A stretch of 5,207 nucleotides of DNA from Oscillospiraceae bacterium (GTDB taxonomy: Bacteria > Bacillota > Clostridia > Oscillospirales > Ruminococcaceae), in assembly GCA_031285945.1 (NCBI GenBank), contig JAITVF010000114.1, positions 1 to 5,207 of the forward strand, given 5' to 3'. Positions 1-5,207 of this stretch are shown here, piece by piece. Position 1 is the first letter of the stretch; the number at the start of each line of letters is the position of its first letter. Both the position numbers and the translations under genes were made by a program. Below the pieces are notes generated by a model, which did no database searches, had not been told where the DNA came from, and was given only the letters and a program-made list of their open reading frames with translations.

Positions 1-1593
1 CTGGAAGAAAATCCGGGGGAAAGAGAGCTTCACCTGCTGCGGCTTGGAACCCTTTGCTCCGACGGAAGGGTCGAGGAGGAGGCGGACGGAGCTCTTCGCC
101 ACATCGGCGACCCCACCGAGACGGCCATAGTGGCGGCGGCGCGGGCGGCGGGACTAGATAAGGAAAAGCTTGAGCTCGACTATCCCAGAGCGGCGGAGCT
201 GCCCTTCGACTCAGACCGCAAGCTTATGACCACCGTCCACGATATGGGCGGAAGGCTTGTCGCTATCACAAAAGGCGGCTTCGACACCCTTTTGCCCCGC
301 TGCCTCAACCCCGAAAAAAGTGCCGCGCAGATAAACCGCGTGATGGGTGAGGGCGCTTTGCGGGTGCTGGCCATTGCCTGCCGGGAGCTGGACTCCCTGC
401 CGCCTGTCATAGACAGCGCTCACCTTGAGCGGGATCTTGTCTTTATGGGGCTTATCGGGATGATCGACCCGCCCAGGGAGGAATCCAGAAGGGCGGTGGC
501 CCTTTGCCGTGAGGCCGGGATACGCACCGTTATGATAACGGGGGATCATGTCGTCACCGCAGGGGCCATAGCCCGGGAGCTGGGAATTCTTCGCGAGGGA
601 GATCAAGCCGTAAGCGGCCCCGAGCTCGCGGCCATGGACGACGAGGCCTTAGCTCAAAACATACACAGGTACAGCGTTTATGCCCGCGTAAGCCCCGAGG
701 ATAAGATACGCATCGTAAAGGCGTGGCAGGAGCAGGGTGAGGTTGTGGCGATGACGGGGGACGGCGTTAACGACGCGCCTGCCCTGCGGGCCGCCGACAT
801 AGGCTGCGCCATGGGTATAACCGGGACAGACGTGGCAAAGAACGCGGCGGCTATGGTTCTTACCGACGACAACTTCTCTACTATCGTAGAGGCCGTGCGC
901 CAGGGCCGCGGCATTTTTGATAACATAAAAAAGACGGTGCAGTTTTTGCTAAGCTGTAACCTGGGCGAGCTCTGCGCCATATTTATCGCCATGCTGCTGG
1001 GCTGGGGAGCCCCTCTGCTGGCGATACATCTTCTTCTTATAAATGTGGTAACCGACGCTTTTCCAGCCCTGGCTCTGGGCCTTGAGCCGGTGGACAGGAA
1101 TATTATGCGCAGAAGGCCCGTACCACAGTCTCAGGGGCTTTTCGCGGATGGCCTGGGCGCCAGGATTCTCATTCAGGGGATACTGGTGGGGCTTCTTACA
1201 CTGGCGGGCTACTATATCGGCTGGACGAGGAAGCTTTCCTTCTTTGTCCCCCCCTCCCGCGAGGTTGGCATGACCATGGCTTTTCTGGTTCTTTGCCTCT
1301 CCCAGCTTTCGCAGGCGGTAAACTGCCGCGGCAGCCGGTCGATCTTCCGTATGGGCTTAACCACCAACAGGGCCATGGTGCTGGCGATTCTGTTTTCGGC
1401 GGGGGTCGCGGTGCTGATCTGCGCCGTTCCCCTTTTCGCGGGTATCTTCCACCTCACCGATCTTTCCATGTACCACTGGATAACGGCCCTTGTCCTCTCG
1501 GTAATGCCCCTTGTTTTCGGGGAAATTACCAAGCTTTTCTTCCGGATGAGGGAGAGGGCTAATAGAAACGAGGCTATGCCGCGGGATAATTAG
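1..1593 (+). CDS. P-type cation-transporting ATPase, Ca2+ (SERCA/PMCA-like) class, C-terminal part
   Basis: This is an ATP-driven cation pump of the cytoplasmic membrane, most likely exporting Ca2+. The frame is open from base 1, so the gene is cut by the left edge. 530 residues are visible; relatives are roughly 850-920 long, so the actuator domain, M1-M4 and the DKTGT phosphorylation site are outside. Visible in order (fragment numbering): nucleotide-binding domain with GDPTE (36-40) and the TKGG strand (about 90-93); P-domain with MITGDH (178-183) and the hinge motif TGDGVNDAP (252-260); then six hydrophobic segments, M5-M10. M5 has CysAsnLeuGlyGlu (Asn320, Glu323) and M6 has AsnValValThrAsp (Asn348, Thr351, Asp352). 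These match SERCA Ca2+ ligands Asn768, Glu771, Asn796, Thr799 and Asp800. M8 has Gln435 where SERCA has Glu908; bacterial YloB-like pumps, as I recall them, also have Gln there. Ca2+ specificity is inferred; Mn2+ or another cation is possible. It converges on secA and ends in TAG. Confidence 0.93.
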   Translation: MEENPGERELHLLRLGTLCSDGRVEEEADGALRHIGDPTETAIVAAARAAGLDKEKLELDYPRAAELPFDSDRKLMTTVHDMGGRLVAITKGGFDTLLPRCLNPEKSAAQINRVMGEGALRVLAIACRELDSLPPVIDSAHLERDLVFMGLIGMIDPPREESRRAVALCREAGIRTVMITGDHVVTAGAIARELGILREGDQAVSGPELAAMDDEALAQNIHRYSVYARVSPEDKIRIVKAWQEQGEVVAMTGDGVNDAPALRAADIGCAMGITGTDVAKNAAAMVLTDDNFSTIVEAVRQGRGIFDNIKKTVQFLLSCNLGELCAIFIAMLLGWGAPLLAIHLLLINVVTDAFPALALGLEPVDRNIMRRRPVPQSQGLFADGLGARILIQGILVGLLTLAGYYIGWTRKLSFFVPPSREVGMTMAFLVLCLSQLSQAVNCRGSRSIFRMGLTTNRAMVLAILFSAGVAVLICAVPLFAGIFHLTDLSMYHWITALVLSVMPLVFGEITKLFFRMRERANRNEAMPRDN

Positions 1594-1642
1594 CGCGCTT
1601 CTTTTCCTGGCGATAGGCATTATAGTAGATCGACTGTATAGG

Positions 1643-1700
1643 CTAGTGGTCTGACCGGCCAGCTCTTATACTACTCATTTCTGGTCGGTCAAACCACTAG
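1643..1700. repeat. 20-bp imperfect inverted repeat with 18-base spacer
   Basis: The arms 1643-1662 and 1681-1700 are reverse complements at 18 of 20 positions, separated by an AT-rich 18-base spacer. Pairing does not extend beyond either end. One mismatch is C/A and the other G/T as read on the + strand. The left arm contains an exact small dyad, GGTC-T-GACC (1648-1656), and the right arm contains the looser GGTC-AA-ACC (1687-1695). GGTCnGACC cores are typical of operators of FadR-type GntR repressors. That resemblance is from general knowledge, and no such regulator gene is in the window. It could instead be a repeated extragenic palindrome, the remnant of a small mobile element, or an mRNA 3'-end stem. 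The repeat itself is certain; its role is not. Confidence 0.85.
1665..1692 (-). promoter_or_regulatory. Sigma-70-like promoter inside the inverted repeat, pointing toward the ATPase 3' end
   Basis: On the - strand TTGACC (1687-1692) is followed after 16 bases by TATAAG (1665-1670). Each hexamer matches five of six consensus positions. Transcription would start near 1658 and run leftward, antisense to the end of the ATPase gene. The -35 box lies in the right arm of the inverted repeat and the start point in the left arm, so a protein binding the arms would cover both. No convincing gene lies downstream on that strand, so this could be a chance match or a relic. Confidence 0.35.
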
Positions 1701-1709
1701 ATCACAAGG

Positions 1710-1743
1710 CGCCCCCCTGGCCGTTCGGCCAAGGGGGCGTTTT
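1710..1743 (+). terminator. Rho-independent terminator of the ATPase gene
   Basis: The stem pairs 1710-1722 with 1727-1739 (12 pairs plus one C/A mismatch at 1717/1732) around a GTTC loop. It is almost entirely G and C and is followed at once by four T residues (1740-1743). The T run lies on the + strand side only, so it best serves the ATPase transcript, about 117 bases after its stop codon. The same hairpin, without a useful T run, would form in the secA transcript 25 bases after its stop and might act as a weaker terminator or 3' end stabiliser in that direction. Confidence 0.75.
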
Positions 1744-1763
1744 ATGACCGACCGGGGGGAAAA

Positions 1764-4517
<2,754 letters not shown>

Positions 4518-4530
4518 ATGATAAAACCCC
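4518..4530 (-). promoter_or_regulatory. Weak ribosome binding site deciding the secA start
   Basis: On the - strand GGGG (4527-4530) precedes the ATG at 4517-4515 by nine bases. The match to AGGAGG is poor, but the spacing is acceptable and the encoded MGLMDKVFG is the usual SecA N-terminus. The next in-frame ATG, three codons on, has only GGGA three bases upstream, too close to serve well. Confidence 0.5.
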
Positions 4531-4575
4531 GTCTCTGTAAAGTTAGAGGATACGCCGCTTGTCGGGCCACCAATC

Positions 4576-4604
4576 ATTTTACCCTTATTGGAAAAGGATG
4601 TCAA
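4576..4604 (-). promoter_or_regulatory. secA sigma-70-type promoter
   Basis: On the - strand a perfect -35 box TTGACA (4599-4604) is followed by a 17-base spacer and TAAAAT (4576-4581), which matches five of six positions of TATAAT. Transcription should start near 4569, giving a leader of about 50 bases before the secA ATG at 4517. No extended -10 TG is present. This makes secA its own unit, controlled by the vegetative sigma factor, and rules out translation from the TTG at 4604, which lies upstream of the transcription start. Confidence 0.82.
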
Positions 4605-4645
4605 ACCGGGCCGGGCAATAATCTGTAAACGTTTTGTGTACGGGG

Positions 4646-4673
4646 CTAAGCCTTACGCCGGGCTCAGGCTTGG
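4646..4673 (-). terminator. Weak hairpin at the end of the MBL-fold gene
   Basis: AAGCCT and AGGCTT (4648-4653/4666-4671) form a six-pair stem, extendable by a G/T and a C/G pair, around a 12-base loop. It overlaps the last codons and stop of the MBL gene. No T run follows on either strand, so it is a poor intrinsic terminator and may be chance. No better terminator is visible between this gene and the secA promoter, so some read-through into secA is plausible. Confidence 0.25.
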
Positions 4674-5206
4674 GGGCAAAGCTCGATTTCCTCGCCGGGT
4701 GAAATAATCATGCGGCCCTTTGCCTCGAATTTTTCGGCGAGCTCCCGGTCGAACAGCGCGCCGGGGGCCATATGGTAGGGAATGCTGTGGCGGGCTCCCA
4801 CAATGGCCGCGCACTCTGAGGCTTCGGCGATACTCATGTTGTACCGGCCGTCGCAGCAAAAGAAGGCATAGTCGAGCTTTCTTTTGGCAAGGCTTTCCAT
4901 CCGGGAGGTTTTGGAGGTATCGCAGGAAAGATAGAGCCGCACGCCGTCGCTGAAGGTAAGAATAAACCCGACGCATTCTTTCGGGTCGTGGTTCTTGTTG
5001 CCGGCCTCCACCGCCTCCACGGTAAGGTCTCCGCAGGCCGGGCGCAAGGTGGCGTGACCGCCCGGCACGACGGCTTCGCGGTTTGTAAAGATCTCGCAGC
5101 CGGGGTTTCTTCCGGCAATCATGTCAAGCCGATTGTGATCGCCGTGCTGGTGGCTTACAAGAATCAGGTCGGCGTTAAGATCGTAGCCCTCTCCCGCGTA
5201 TGGGTC
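4664..5206 (-). CDS. Metallo-beta-lactamase-fold metal-dependent hydrolase (UlaG/YtkL-like), C-terminal part
   Basis: A soluble metal-dependent hydrolase of the MBL superfamily; the substrate cannot be told from sequence. The frame stays open to the right edge and no start is visible. 180 residues remain; relatives usually begin 20-30 residues before the first visible motif AspProTyr, so little is probably missing. Visible (fragment numbering): SHQHGDHN with the ligand motif His19-x-His21-x-Asp23-His24; His73 in NKNHDP; bridging Asp96 in SCDTSKT (the family's GDT position, here CysAspThr); and His145 in IPYHM. This is a full dinuclear metal set, so the enzyme looks intact. The order and spacing fit the Lactamase_B_3/UPF0173-like group rather than true beta-lactamases or glyoxalase II. 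There is no signal peptide in the visible part. Seven or eight cysteines is somewhat high for 180 residues. It lies 146 bp upstream of secA on the same strand, but secA has its own promoter, so a functional link is not implied. Confidence 0.88.
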   Translation of the reverse strand, partial: DPYAGEGYDLNADLILVSHQHGDHNRLDMIAGRNPGCEIFTNREAVVPGGHATLRPACGDLTVEAVEAGNKNHDPKECVGFILTFSDGVRLYLSCDTSKTSRMESLAKRKLDYAFFCCDGRYNMSIAEASECAAIVGARHSIPYHMAPGALFDRELAEKFEAKGRMIISPGEEIELCPQA

Positions 5207-5207
5207 C

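Noticed and set aside
130..1593. Independent ATPase start at GTG 130
   Set aside because: The same frame is open from base 1 and already encodes ATPase sequence, including GDPTE, before 130. The GTG is an internal Val.
1357..1620. 87-codon - strand frame starting just downstream of the promoter-like site at 1665-1692
   Set aside because: The position was tempting, but there is no ribosome binding site before the ATG at 1620, and all but about nine codons are the antisense shadow of the ATPase end.
1666..1743. Small + strand RNA from TATACT (1668-1673) to the terminator
   Set aside because: The -10-like box has no acceptable -35 partner at 16-18 bases, so a separate small RNA is not supported.
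4518..4569. Riboswitch or SecM-like control in the secA leader
   Set aside because: The leader is only about 50 bases, with a CTCT/AGAG mini-stem at most. No small frame with an arrest motif and no known riboswitch pattern is visible.
4664..5122. MBL gene starting at ATG 5122
   Set aside because: The frame continues upstream through the essential HxHxDH metal motif to the window edge, so this Met is internal.

Overview
The window holds three protein-coding genes, two of them cut by the window edges, in GC-rich DNA (clearly above 50% by eye). SecA gives the best hint of the host. It combines the N-terminus [19 protein letters not shown], a ThrGlyGluGlyLysThr nucleotide loop, an enlarged nucleotide-binding domain 2 and a four-cysteine SEC-C tail. 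This resembles SecA of Firmicutes, most likely a GC-rich Clostridia/Oscillospiraceae-like bacterium. That is a judgement from memory of the family, not a search result.

Layout: (1) Bases 1-1593, + strand: the C-terminal 530 residues of a P-type cation-transporting ATPase of the SERCA/PMCA-like Ca2+ class. The start and the phosphorylated Asp lie left of the window. (2) Bases 1594-1763: a 170-base convergent intergenic region. It carries a 20-bp imperfect inverted repeat (1643-1662/1681-1700) around a sigma-70-like promoter on the - strand, then a GC-rich hairpin with a short T run that fits a terminator for the ATPase. (3) Bases 1764-4517, - strand: complete secA (917 residues), with a near-consensus promoter at 4576-4604. 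(4) Bases 4518-4663: the secA leader and promoter, plus the 3' end of the upstream transcript. (5) Bases 4664-5206, - strand: the C-terminal 180 residues of a metallo-beta-lactamase-fold hydrolase with a complete set of metal ligands. Its start lies right of the window.

The genes do not form an evident shared pathway. SecA is the essential motor of the general secretion system. The ATPase probably exports or sequesters Ca2+ at the membrane. The MBL-fold protein is a soluble hydrolase of unknown substrate. secA has its own promoter 146 bp downstream of the MBL gene, so the two same-strand genes are probably separate units, though read-through is possible. The ATPase and secA converge.

I see no CRISPR array, RNA gene, insertion sequence or recognisable novel multi-gene system. 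The part least explained by ordinary annotation is the inverted repeat and promoter-like structure between the ATPase and secA.
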